Shown piece by piece: positions 48,528 through 60,268 of a DNA stretch of 64,000 nucleotides (the first letter of the stretch is position 1; every line of letters starts with the position of its first letter). The position numbers were made by a program, and so were the translations under genes. A model generated the notes under the pieces. The model worked only from the letters and a program-made list of their open reading frames with translations, was not told the origin of the DNA and made no database searches. The stretch comes from Hypomesus transpacificus (lineage: Eukaryota; Chordata; Actinopteri; Osmeriformes; Osmeridae), in contig NC_061071.1 in the NCBI RefSeq assembly GCF_021917145.1, forward strand, positions 6,260,938-6,324,937, given 5' to 3'.

Positions 48528-48692
48528 TTAGAGAGAGTGTGATAGTGTGTAGGCCTTACTAATGTGTGTGTGTGTGAGAGAGAGTTAGAGACAGTGTGAT
48601 AGTGTGTAGGCCTTACTAATGTGTGTCCTCCTGGTCCTGCTGTCTGCAGGAGTGGAGCTGAGTGCTGCGTGAGGACCCAGTCTGCTCCACAT
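44829..48692 (-). CDS. ATP synthase coupling factor 6-like protein with giant repetitive internal exon
   Basis: Exons: 48692-48617, 47709-45538, 45435-45372, 45119-44995, 44860-44829, totalling 822 residues in phase. The last three exons encode a complete coupling factor 6 domain (about residues 750-822): GLDPIQKIFLDKIREYNTRS, then EFEKALLEERVKLQRLFGGG, DLSQFPEFSFP and DPPLDEVSPK, collinear with ATP5PF, a peripheral-stalk subunit of mitochondrial F1Fo ATP synthase. The candidate first exon starts MWSRLGPHAALSSTPADSRT and is Arg-rich with no Glu, as in a mitochondrial presequence, but it is chosen only by phase and donor quality. Exon 2 (2172 bp, 724 codons) holds a KPQPAVDIAKLLQSLRS start, an 11-residue repeat (AEPVEDLSPLR), a 7-residue repeat (APVEVTI/APVEAEV) and an acidic Gln/Glu-rich end. 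Both its edges are phase 1, so skipping it would give a normal-looking 98-residue factor 6. Confidence 0.8.
46000..46830. repeat. 21-bp coding repeat encoding 7-residue APVEVxx units
   Basis: Inside the giant exon of the coupling factor 6-like gene. The 21-bp units encode APVEVTI, APVEAEV, ALVEVEV and similar heptads, roughly 39 in a row, with higher-order 42- and 63-bp patterns. Length changes are always in whole codons. Confidence 0.92.
47090..47510. repeat. 33-bp coding repeat encoding 11-residue AEPVEDLSPLR units
   Basis: About 13 near-identical copies of a 33-bp unit (CCTAAGGGGAGAAAGATCTT plus CTACAGGCTCCGC) in the same exon. The copies encode AEPVEDLSPLR with Pro/Ala and Pro/Leu variants. 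Frame is conserved throughout. Confidence 0.95.
48380..48640. repeat. Minisatellite duplicating a splice donor
   Basis: Units of 55-78 bp containing (GT)n, AGAGAGAGTTAGAGA and GTGTAGGCCTTACTAATGTG. On the minus strand each ends ACACATTAGTAAGGCC, the sequence of the candidate donor at 48617 of the coupling factor 6-like gene; copies of CCTTACTAAT start near 48420, 48475, 48553 and 48611. Confidence 0.88.
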
Positions 48693-49440
48693 CGCCACCT
48701 GCAGACCCTGGTCAGAACGGAACGACAACACCACAGCAGACCATCAGCGTCGCTCCAGACGCTCTCAGCTGGCAACATATCTTGAGTAGGCCTACTAAAA
48801 ATACACACCCCTTTCACGCATAGTCTGGAGGACTCTACAAACACAATATAACTTAAAGGGCTAATAGCTTAATACATCGGAACTCATATGTATTTAGTTG
48901 TGGAGTTGTTAGTCAGTTTCCCTGGCAATTACCAAAGACAGAAAACATATTTTCACGTAAATATGGGGACAGGAAAATTGACGGTAGACCACAATATAGC
49001 CTATGTGATTATGAACTTCATTATGATAATTACAGTTCAAATACCTGCAGACAGCTGCGACGTCCTGTATGGAGGAAGGACGCCGCCATGTCTGTGCTCT
49101 CAGAACTGCTTCCTCTGAGACGGAGACCAACTTCTTCGGTTCCTCCGCTTCATTGAGAACAGAATGTTCACGTTCTACGAAATTCACACATGCTGTGCAG
49201 GACAAAAGGAAATTGTGTTGCTGCTAAATGTTATAATGTCTATTTTCTCCCCAGCAAACCTTCACTCCGTAGTATGTCCTCTGCAATGGTCTCCTTGTTG
49301 CATAAACATACTTGAACCGTATTGAAACGCCCCCCTAAATGTCACGTAAACATTTTACAGTGCCGCCCTCTGACAGGAGTGAACACAATGTACAGCGCGG
49401 GCCTGGCAAAACACCGTACACAGACACACAAGGAGCCACC
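48693..49440. other. Region upstream of the coupling factor 6-like gene
   Basis: No coding exon recognised on either strand. The sequence is unique and AT-rich, and may contain the promoter. Confidence 0.4.
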
Positions 49441-49455
49441 TTGGTCCAATTGAAT

Positions 49456-49461
49456 TTTATT
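49456..49461 (-). terminator. Candidate itsn1 polyadenylation signal
   Basis: Minus-strand AATAAA about 825 bp after the itsn1 long-form stop codon. The stretch 49462-50285 would then be 3' UTR, containing a repeated GGAGTCTGGGGGCGGAGTCT unit at about 50205-50275. Confidence 0.5.
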
Positions 49462-50285
49462 TTCAACACTTAAGACAATACACTTCTGATACATTGATAA
49501 CAATATGCTGTCATCAACATGGTTCTTCTACGGAGCTGATGTCATATATTAATATTTGAACAATATTCACAGACGTAGTGGGTGGGGTGGGGGGAGTTAG
49601 GGGTCTGGGTGAGGGCTACCGGAATGGGAGGGGGGACTTGTTATCTTCATCATCATCATCATTATTATCATCATCTCCTTGTCCTCCATTCAGGAATCCG
49701 GAAAGTAATTCACTTAACAGCTTTTCTCACCCTCTCAATCTCTCTCTTTCTCTCTGTCACACACACACACACACACACACTCACACACGCAGCTGGTGAG
49801 ACACAGTAATCTATTCCACCCTTACCGTTGGCTAACTAACGTAAATAAATTAACTACAGTAGTCACATCCAAAATACTTCAACTGTACACACGCACGCGC
49901 ACACTGACGCGCACAGGCAGTTAGTCAGGTCCACACCGCCTACAGTCCCGGTCTGATGCCGTGAAATATCTGACTCTCTGGGTCTCCTGATATCACACAC
50001 TCTTCATCGTCATCATCCTCCTCATCCGATTAAAATACATCAAAGAACTATACAATGCCTAGTAAGACATACACACACATTTTCACACTCACACACACGC
50101 ACACTGAGGAGCAGTGGGTGGGGCCCATGGGGGCAGCAGGATGACAGTATCACTACAGTAATATTACAGCAGGACGGGGCCTGCTGGGGTGAGGGGCTAG
50201 GGGGCGGAGTCTGGGGGAGGAGTCTGGGGGCGGAGTCTGGGGGAGGAGTCTGGGGGCGGAGTCTGGGGGAGGCGAAGAGCGGCAT

Positions 50286-53200
50286 TTAGGGCTCCTCGAA
50301 CAGCTGCAGGTCGAGTCGTACGACAATCTCTCCGGTCGGGACCTCGTGCAGTAGCAGCCGCTTGGTGATTGGTCCTTTAGAGCCCTGGTCCTTCTTGATG
50401 TCAGCCAACCGGATCTCTGTCCTGCCCAGGAAGTCTACACACACAGGAGGACCAACACTGAGGACAGGGTGTAGTGTGTGTGAATGTGGTGTGTCTGCCT
50501 GTGTTAGAGAGAGTGTGTTTAGATAGAGTGCATGTGTGTGTGTCAGAGTGCGCGTGTTTTCCTGGAGTGTATCAGAGAGAGCCTGTGTCAGACAGAGTTG
50601 TTTAGGCAGTGTGTGTGTGTGTGTCAGAGAGAGAGAGTGTTCAGGTGGTGTGTGTGTGTCAGAGAGAGAGTGTCTTCAGGTGGTGTGTGTGTGTGTCACA
50701 GAGAGTGTGTTCAGGTCATGTATGTGTTCAGGTAGTGTGTGTGTGTCAGAGAGTGTGTTCAGGTAGTGTGTGTGTGTCAGAGAGTGTATTCAGGTGGTGT
50801 GTGTGTGTGTGTTCAGGTAGTGTGTGTGTGTGTCAGACAGTGTGTTCAGGTGGTGTGTGTGTTCAGGTGGTGTGTGTGTGTCAGAGAGTGTGTTCAGGTG
50901 GTGTGTGTGTGTCAGAGAGTGTGTTCAGGTGGTGTGTGTGTGTGTGTGTGTTCGGGTGGTGTGTGTGTGTGTGTTCAGGTGGTGTGTGTGTGTGTGTTCA
51001 GGTGGTGTGTGTGTGTGTGTGTTCAGGTGGTGTGTGTGTGTGTGTTCAGGTGGTGTGTGTGTATCAGAGAGTGTGTTCAGGTGGTGTGTGTGCGTCAGAG
51101 AGTGTGTTCAGGTGGTGTGTGTGCGTCAGAGAGTGTGTTCAGGTCTTGTGTGTGTTCAGGTGTTGAGTATGTGTGTGTGTTCTGACCGTCAGGTGAGAAC
51201 TGGTCCCTCTCGAACACAGTGACACAGAGGACGTCCTGCTCCAGGTCTTTGATGAAGAACTGACAGTTGGAGTTCCACTTGGGGTTCAGAGTGTCCTGCA
51301 GGGTCTTGGTGATGTGGCACTGGGAGCCCATGGTCACCTCACAGTATGGGTTACTCTTCCCTGACAAACACACACGCCATGGGAACACCGGTCATGTTCA
51401 GCAGCATCAGCACGGGCTTGAAGGTGCAGCTTTGAATAGACTGTGAGCAGGGTAAAGTGTGTGAGTAGGGTGAAGTGTGCGTGTGCGTGTGCGTGTGCGT
51501 GTGTGCGTGCGAGCAGAGCGAGGCGTGTGTCGTCACCGTGGGAACGGCAGGGTTTCAGCTCGATGCCCTCCACGATGTTGACCATCAGTCTGCCGATGCC
51601 TGTAGCTCTCTGAGACCTCACTGGAAACACACACACACACACAAACACACACACGTTAGATGTTTGCGCTGAAAGAAAAAGAAAGGAGTAGCATCAGAGG
51701 AGCGAGCGATGACGACGGCGATGTCACACCCAGGTACGCCTTCTCTCTCTTCTTCTTCTCCGTCTCGATGAAGAGTTCCGACGCTGCCTTGATCTTCTGC
51801 ACCCAGGCCGTCCTGCACGCAAGCACACAGACACAGACACACAAGGAGTTCACGTGGGTGGAAAAGAGGGGTGTGAGAGACCGTAAAAGTACGTGTGTGC
51901 GTGTGCGCGCGGCGTGTGTCTCCTACCGCTCGTTGATGCTCTCGGCGCGGATGGTGTAGACGCGGTCGATGTGGGAGATGTGGAAGATGGGCTCGTCCCC
52001 CGAGGGGTCGGTGGGCAGCTTCACGAGGACCTCGTTCAGGAAGATGGGCTGCTGGGGCAGGGGCCAAGGGGGTGAAGGGTCAGGGGTCGAGACGGCTCCA
52101 GAACAGGCACCCATAGTTTGTGTGTGTGTGTGTGGCACCACCTTGACGCTTGACTGGATTCAATGGGCTGGCAATGGTTTTGTACGATGTTTTGTATGTG
52201 GGCGCACGTGCGTACTTACGGTCTTGTACATGCGGTAGAGCAGGTGAGACTTGGTGCTGAACACCTTGTCCGAGTTGGAGGCGCCCAGGGGCTTGGTGAC
52301 CTGCGTGAGCAGCAGGAAGTCGTTGAACAGGAAGCCGTACAGCTCCTTGTTGCTCTTGGCCTTGTAGAGGCGTCCGCTGTGGAGGAACTTCCGGGGGCCG
52401 AGGCAGTTGGTGACCGAGTTGAACACCAGTTGCTGGAAGGAAACACACGCGCAGACACACATGTGTAAAAGCTTCCTTCGAGATGATGGTTCTGTTTGCA
52501 GTGTGCGCGCGTTGCAGTGTTCTTACTTCAGACAGCCCCTCGCACTGGACGTGAGCCTGGATCCACTCCAGCCTGTCCGAGTTCTCCTTCTCCCTGACCC
52601 CCTCGTTGACCTGGGAGCACAGCTCCTCGGCCTTCTCCAGAGCTGCCTTCAGGTGGCTGTGGTCTGGGTGGGCCTCCGGAGTGTTCTCCAGGATCTACAG
52701 ACACACACCCACACGCCAGCAGTCCATGAGTCTGTGTGTGTGTTGTGTCCGTGTATGTGTCCGTGTGTGTGTGTGGAGTACGTACGTTCTTGATGATGAG
52801 TGGGTAGCGTGTGACCCTCTGCATGGGCTTGAGCAGGAAGCTGGAGAGAGGCATGCCTTTACAGCGAGGGTCCATGGCCAGCCTCTGCACACACACACAC
52901 ATTACCATAACAACCGGGTACGTTCCCAAACCCAACCAGGTGTCCTCACGGCCAACCCCCTGTGGCGCGCGTTCCCGTGACAACCGGGCCCGGTTACCTT
53001 GACAAAGTCCTTGAAGTCGGGCACCTCGTCGGTCTTCTGCTGGATGAGCGTGGCCCCATTCAGCTGGCAGGAGCAGAAGCGGATGTAGGGCTGCATGTGG
53101 GGGAGCTGGGACGTCAGGATGTCCCCGATCATCTTCACCGGCATACGCTCCCCGGACATCTTCTTCCTGACTCTCAGGGCCCTGGGGGGGGAAGGGGGTA

Positions 53201-56200
53201 GGAGGGTGGGTTAGGGTCCACTCTTTCTCAGACCAGGCCAGGCCAGGGCAGTGTGGGCTAGGGTTAGGGCTGGGGGGTGCAGTGCCAGAGAGAGACAGAA
53301 GGGGGCCTACTTGAGCAGTTTGATGTTGCACATGATGAGCTCCTTCCAGTTGACGAATATCATGCCCACCTCCTTCTCTGTCAGCACCTCCGACTCCAGC
53401 AGAGGCTTCTGGAAAACCTGCACACGCCGCACACAGTTACTGACACCTAACACACTCGTGCGTGGGCTATGGAGGTTTCACTGGAAGTCATTTCACAAAT
53501 GTGTGTATTGATAAGTGTGGGCGTAGCCTGGTATGTGGCTGGATGTGCATGTCTAGGTGTGTGTATGTCCGGGTGTGTATGTTCGGGTGTGTATGTATGC
53601 TTCATGTTTTGGCTACCTGCAATGTTTGGGGCTATCTCGTTTTTTATGATCATTGACCTGTGCACTTTTTATAAAGCTCTCTCTTGGAAGTTGATTTGGA
53701 TAAATGGTCTGCTAAATGAATAAATGTGAATGTCCAGGTGTGTAGGTCCGGATGTGTATGTCCGGGTGTGTCGGTCCGGATGTGTATGTCCAGGTGTGTC
53801 GGTCCGGATGTGTACCTCCGTGACCAGCTGCAGGTCGTTGACGTAGTTCTCCTCAGTGAGGATGAGCTCGTGAGTGTAGCCCTGCCTCTTCCTCTCCTGG
53901 GGACTCAGCATGTCGAGCAGGTGCAGGTCAGCACACCCTGCAACACACCACTGGGTCAGACGCCTGCCAATCACCCCCACAGCCAATCACACTTCCCAAG
54001 ATTAGACAAACCACCAATAGGAGAGCTGTGGAAGTGTTATGTAATATTGTCCAGGTCTCCTGTTGCTAGGGCACTAGGAGAGGAAGGGGATGGTTTTCAG
54101 AGCTGTCTAATTGGACGAGTCTGAGAAGCCAAGTAAGCTTGTAGTCTGTCATAATATATATGGCCATCCCCACAAGAACATCCCATAATACACATGCCCC
54201 TTTTGGTGACTTCTCTGGCTGGGGAGAGGGCTGGTGGGTGGAAACTCCCCTGGACAATTCAGTTTCCATGACAACATTGTGAAATCATACCAACAGGAAG
54301 CTGCCATGGTTGGACCAATCAAATCAGACTGTGGATCTAGAACGCACCAATACACAATCCGTTCTGTGGCTCCTCGGCCATCATTGGTCAGTTGAGTGAA
54401 AAATAACACCAGCCTGGCGTCTCCATGGAGATTTTAATCATCATACATGTCAATATTCTCTACATTAAAGACCGCATGACACTTGTAATAAAGCTAGGAA
54501 TAGTTTGTGTACATTTTCCATTTGTACATTCATGTCACTTGTAAATGTTTCAGACATCAAGTGCAACCATTACATTTGGGATTAGCAGAGCAGTCGTTCA
54601 CAGAGCAGATTTGAATGCAGCACTGTCCTACAGTGCTGTCCTACAGTCACAGCACACATTAGTGCTAGGTTACCAGGCTGTGTGTACAAGTGATGTTCTT
54701 TTCTCAGGAAACACAAAAACAAAAACCTTCAGTCACTAAAGGGAGGCAAAGGCTCATGGGAGAGACCAGTGAACCAATCAGTGAGCATCAGACTCCAACA
54801 CTGTGGCGCTGAGGAAGGAACCCGCTGGTACAGCCGGACGGCTAGGCCAGACGGCAAGGCCAGACGACCAGGCCAGACGGCCAGGCCAGACGGCCAGGCC
54901 AGACGACCAGGCCCCTCCTACTGAGCTCTGTCACAGCTCTGCGCTCGTCTTTTAATAAAGACGAATGCTACCGTATGCAAAAACAACAACAAGCCCAAGA
55001 GTCAGAAATTGGGAAAATAGTGTGGTATAACCGTTGTTCCCACATTTGTCTCCCGGTATGAACTTTATTTATGTTTGTCGTGATGAGTATAATCAGACGA
55101 TGAAGTTAACTAACAGTGTGCTGCCATGCATATTAGTCTCACTTTACCGGCGTACAAAATCTTCGCTCATATAGAAGGACTGTTTACAGGAAGTCCCAAA
55201 TAAGGAATTACAACTACAATACTGTCATGTGACTAAACACCTTCGAGCAGATCAGACGGCTGGTTACCAGGACCAGACTACTGCTGCCGTGGCTACCGGT
55301 GTTGTTGTCGTGGTTACCAGGACCGGGTAACCTTTGCAGTGATTTCCGGTATTAAGACAACTGCACGTGGATATGGTTGCCCTGTCTGTCTGTGTCTGTC
55401 TGTGTAAACATTGTTAAAGGCTTCATTAGCGAAAGCAGTACTGTCAGATTTTGCACACATACATATTCATACATATTAATTACAATTCATACATATTCAT
55501 AGCTAGCTGAATCATATTTCGATCATCTCGGGAGGCTTTGTTCAGTAAAAAGCTCTGGTAAGATTTCAGGCAGGCGGGGCCACAGATGAAGCGGTGAACG
55601 GTGAAGCGTCTTTACATGGTGTTCATGTCGAAAAACAGACGACCCACCCACACCTCGCTGCACACAACACAACATGTAAACAAACCAACATCCCTCTACT
55701 TTGATCCCGCACACTGGAGACTGGAATTAACTCATTAGGTATCAAACACACACGCACGCACACACACACACACACACTCGCACTATCTGGTATGAAGAGA
55801 CAACCCCAGGGGTGTGAAACGACATAGAGATGAAGTGTGGTCCATATGGTGACAGACAGCAGCTCTGGCCAGTGTCTGAGGGAAGGAGACAGGATGTCCC
55901 GCCCCCTCCACCCTGACGTAAGCCTTGGTATGTCCTAACTGTCTACAGCAGCCTTCCCCTCTACTCACCACCTCCTCTCCCCCTCCCTCCCTCCCACCCA
56001 CCCACCTTCTCCACTGCATTCCCTCATCATCTCCCCCCCCCCCCCCCCTCTTTTCCGTCCCTCTCCACTTCCTTTCCTCCTCTCCTTCTCTCCTCTCATC
56101 TCCTCCTTCCCTGCTGGGGAGAGGAACTAGGAGCTAGGAGTTAGGGACTAGAAAAAAGAGGGCTGCGTTTTATTCCAGAGTGTGTGTCCTCCCCTGAACA

Positions 56201-59200
56201 GAACGACCCAGTCCCCGTGACGACGGGTCAGGCTGCTGTGTAATTGGCTGCTAGTGGGTCTCTCTGTGGAACTGAGGGCAGACATGGGCGAGGTTAGTAA
56301 GGGAAGGGGCGGGACGTCCATTTGACTGACAGCTGTAGAACCAAATGGGTGTGTGGTTAGAGAAGCAAAACTCTACAGCTACTAGCAGAAAGCCACAGAG
56401 GGACCCACTATCCAGCCTCATACTCACACCTACATGGAGGTGTGTGTGTGTGTGTGTGTGTGTGGTAACAGTGCAGGCTTTTTAGTCTTTTAGACAGGCT
56501 TTATGAGAGTCTGTCATTTGTTGCCGTGTGTGTTAGTGTGTGTCTGTTAGTGTGTGTGTGTTAGTGTGTGTGTTTGTGAGTCTCTGAGGAGTCAGGCTGG
56601 CTGCGGCAGCTCTCTTCCTGGTCATGTGAGCGTCATGTGACTGCTGCTGCTGTCCCCATGGTCCGACGGGGCGTGGGCCAGGGCGGCCAGGGACGGGGCT
56701 AGGGCGCCGGGGGCGGGGCTAGGGCTAGTGGGTCTCTGTGAGGACTTTCAGGGCGGGGGGGAATGGGGCATGTGACTCCTGGAGAGAGGAGGAGAACACA
56801 GCACAGAAGCAAATCAACACAAAAGGAAAACAAACAAACAACAACTAAACAAAAAAACATGTGACTGGCTGGGAGCCAATGGGAGGGCTAGGAGCGTGCA
56901 GCAAGACAGGGAGGCGGAGTCTAAACATGCTGGACAGGAGGGGTGCAGAGTTAGTACGGAAGGGGGATATACACACACACACACACACACGCGAGCACCA
57001 CACACAAACATGCATCGGTCACACACACACACACACACCAGTACAACATAGCCACAAGAAGACATGCACAACACACACACACAGTGGTTTGTGAGTGAAG
57101 GGTGAGGTATGAAGGTCTGAAGGTCTTCATAGAGGCCCTGGCTAGCAGAGATTCAGTGTGGTGTGACAGCAGAGCAGCCGACCAGAACTGGCAAGAACTG
57201 GACTAGAACTGGACCAGAACTGAATCAGAGCAGAACTGGACTAGAACTGGACCAAGACGAGAACCAGACCAGAGCAAGGCCAGTGCTGGACCTGAACCAG
57301 AATCCGATCCGAAACAGACCAGATCCAGAACTGGACCACGGGGGTTAAGTTAAGATGAATCAAGTTTCAGGAGAGGGAGGCAAACCACAACAAGACCACC
57401 TCTGTGGAGAGCAAAGGTGTGTGTGTGTGTGTGTGTCGGTTTGTTACAGATCGTTTCAGAGTGAAAAGAAAGAGGGCTGTCAACACAAACTCGCTAACAC
57501 TTCATGACTGTGTGTGTGTGTGTGCTTACATTGCTGGCTGGGATCCGTGTCGGTGGTCAGTTTGACGTAGTTGGAAGGAAAGAGCCCCACTGCGCCGTTC
57601 AGCTCTCCTTTCCACCAATCAGGATCCTCCCTGCTCAGCACGTTGATGATGCTGCCTTTCCCAAACGCCAGCTCGTCATCGTTCTGGGCCTGGTAGTCGT
57701 ACATGCCTATCACCTGGCACACTGCTGTGCACACACACACACACACACACATATATACAAAGTTAATACTAGCTGAACATGTCTCAAAACATTGTGTTTT
57801 CTTCTCCTCTTCCCATCCTCCTCTCCTCCTCCCCCTCCCCTCCTCACCTGCGCTGGGTGTGGGCAGCTTGGGTGGGGTTGGCTCTGTGGGCGTGGTCTTG
57901 CTGGTGCTGGGGCTCAGGAGCTTCACGTAGTTGGCCGGAAACCAGCCAATCTGACGCTTCTTTCCCCGGGCCTGGACCAATGAGAAGGAAGTCAACAAAA
58001 GACTTGGGTTTGCGTGCGTTATGTGTGTGAGAGTGAGTGCGTGCGTGAGTACAGTATGCATGTATGTGTGGGGGCATATATGCGTGTGTGTGTGTGTGTG
58101 TGCACGTGTGTGTACCTGCAGCTCCCCCTCCCACCAGCCCCCGGGGTTCTTCTTCCTGATGAGGATCAGCTGACCAGGAGCCAGGGTGAGCTGCTCCGCC
58201 CCCGTGGCTGTGTACGGAGCCAGGACCTGGGCTATCTCTGGAGGAGGGGAGTTGGAACATGGTTTGGAACATGGTTTTTGCACAGCCTAGGTAAGTCAGG
58301 GTAAGGGGTGGGTGGTGAGGTGTGCGTGGCACTGGGACACTGTTTACCTGGCTTCTTTCCCAGGGAACCCGTCTTCCCTGCCAGGCCAAGGCCCTGGAGG
58401 AGGGGGGGATAACAACAACGAGTGAGAATGTGTGCGTGTTGAAGGGAGGTGTGTGTGGGGAGGTGTGTGTTTGAAGAGGTGTGTGTGGGGAGGTGTGTGT
58501 TTGAGGAGGTGTTTGTGGGGAGGTGTGTGTTTGAGGAGGTGGGTTTGAGGAGGTGTGTGTGTGTGTGTGTATGCTTACGTCTGAATCCTTGGGTTTGACG
58601 TAGTTGGAGGGAAAGACCCCGGTCCGGCCCCCGACCACGCCCGTCCACCAATCCCCTTCCTTCTTGGTGACGGTGATGACGTCACCCTGCTGGAAGGACA
58701 GGTCCCCCTGCTCACTGCTCTCATAGGTGTACATGGCTAGGTACTCTGGACACACACACACACACACAGATATGTCAGCCCAGTCTGTGTGTGTGTGTGT
58801 GTGTGTGGGGGGGGGGGGGTGGGTATTTGAGTGTGTGTGAGGGCTGTACCTTCTCCCTGGTCAGAGAGCCTGGTCGGCGAGGGGGAGGGTCTCTTCATAG
58901 TGGGGGGGCTGTCTGAGGCTCCAGACTCCAGACTTACACACACACACAGAGAGAGAGAGGGGGGGGGGGGTTAGTACACCGTCCCATGATCGAGACCTGG
59001 AACGATCCAGAAGGGGTTGTGGAGCGGGGGCTCCTACCTGATGGAGTGTCGGGGGGGTCCGGAGATGAGCTTGACGTAGGACTTGGGGAACCACCCCCTC
59101 TGGCCCCCGCCCACCTCCCCGAACCACCACATGTCCTGCTGCTCCAGCACGGTGATCACCTCCGCCTTGTTGAAGTTCAGGTGGTTGTCCTTCTTGGCTC

Positions 59201-60190
59201 GCCAGGGGTACAGCGCCTGGGCCTGCAGGCCCTCCACCTTCTCCCCCTATGTCACACACACACACACACACAAAGACACACACACGGAAGGAAGGAACGA
59301 TGTGTAGGTATGTCTGTGCTTGCACAATGGAGTCAGAAAGACAGACACAGAGCTACAAACGGCACGTGCGTGCGCGTACCTGTCCCAGTACTGGCGAGGG
59401 GGAGGATCCGGTCAGGGTGGCGGGGGTGAAGGCGGAGCGCTGCCGCAGGGCTCCTCCCCCGGCGCTGGGCACGGACAGCGAGGGCTGCGTGGGCCAGGCG
59501 TCCCAGCCCTCCTCATTCTGACCCCCGCTTGACGGCCACCTGCACACGCACACACACACCCTCGCTTACTGTCTGCTGGGGTGTGTGGGTGAGGACGTGA
59601 GGGTGCGTGTGTGTGTGTGCATGGGTGGATGAGTGTGTATGTGAGTATGTGTATGTGTTAGTGTGTGCGTTTTGTGTATGGGCTGTCACTCACGTTGTGC
59701 TGAAGTCAGCCCAGTTACTGGAGGCTGAGGAGGAGGAGGAGCCAGGACCGGGGCCAGGACCGGGGCCAGGGGCTGGGGCGGGAGCAGTCAGTGGAGGAGG
59801 GGTTGCCATTGGCTGGCTGGGCGGTGTGGGCGTGGCCGACGGTGGGAGGCGGGAGGCCAGAATGGGCGTGGCAGTGGCAGAGGAGCGGAGGCTCATGGGT
59901 ACCTCGCTGTCGGGGATCTTCTCAGCGTAGTTGGCGGGAAACCAGCCTGTCCTGCCGCCCAGCTCCCCCCCCAACCAGCCCGGCTCCCCCCTCTGGGACT
60001 CATCCACCTGGGGGAGGGACACACACACACACGTTACACACACACTGAATAGGTTTGACACACACACAGCACACTTAGCACATACATGGTGGCTGGTGCA
60101 GAGCTTGATGGGTGGAGTGGGACATGCTGTAACCCATGAAGAGATGGAAGATGAGAGAGAAATAGAGAGAGAAAAGGAGAAAGGGAGAGG

Positions 60191-60268
<78 letters not shown>

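Noticed and set aside
44829-48692. Calling this gene NDUFV3
   Set aside because: Position beside pknox1 fits, but the C-terminal exons match coupling factor 6 and lack the NDUFV3 YKNLQHHDY-type end.
50532-51222. Cys/Val-rich + strand open frames
   Set aside because: They are made of the GTGTTCAGGTGG array in the last itsn1 intron.
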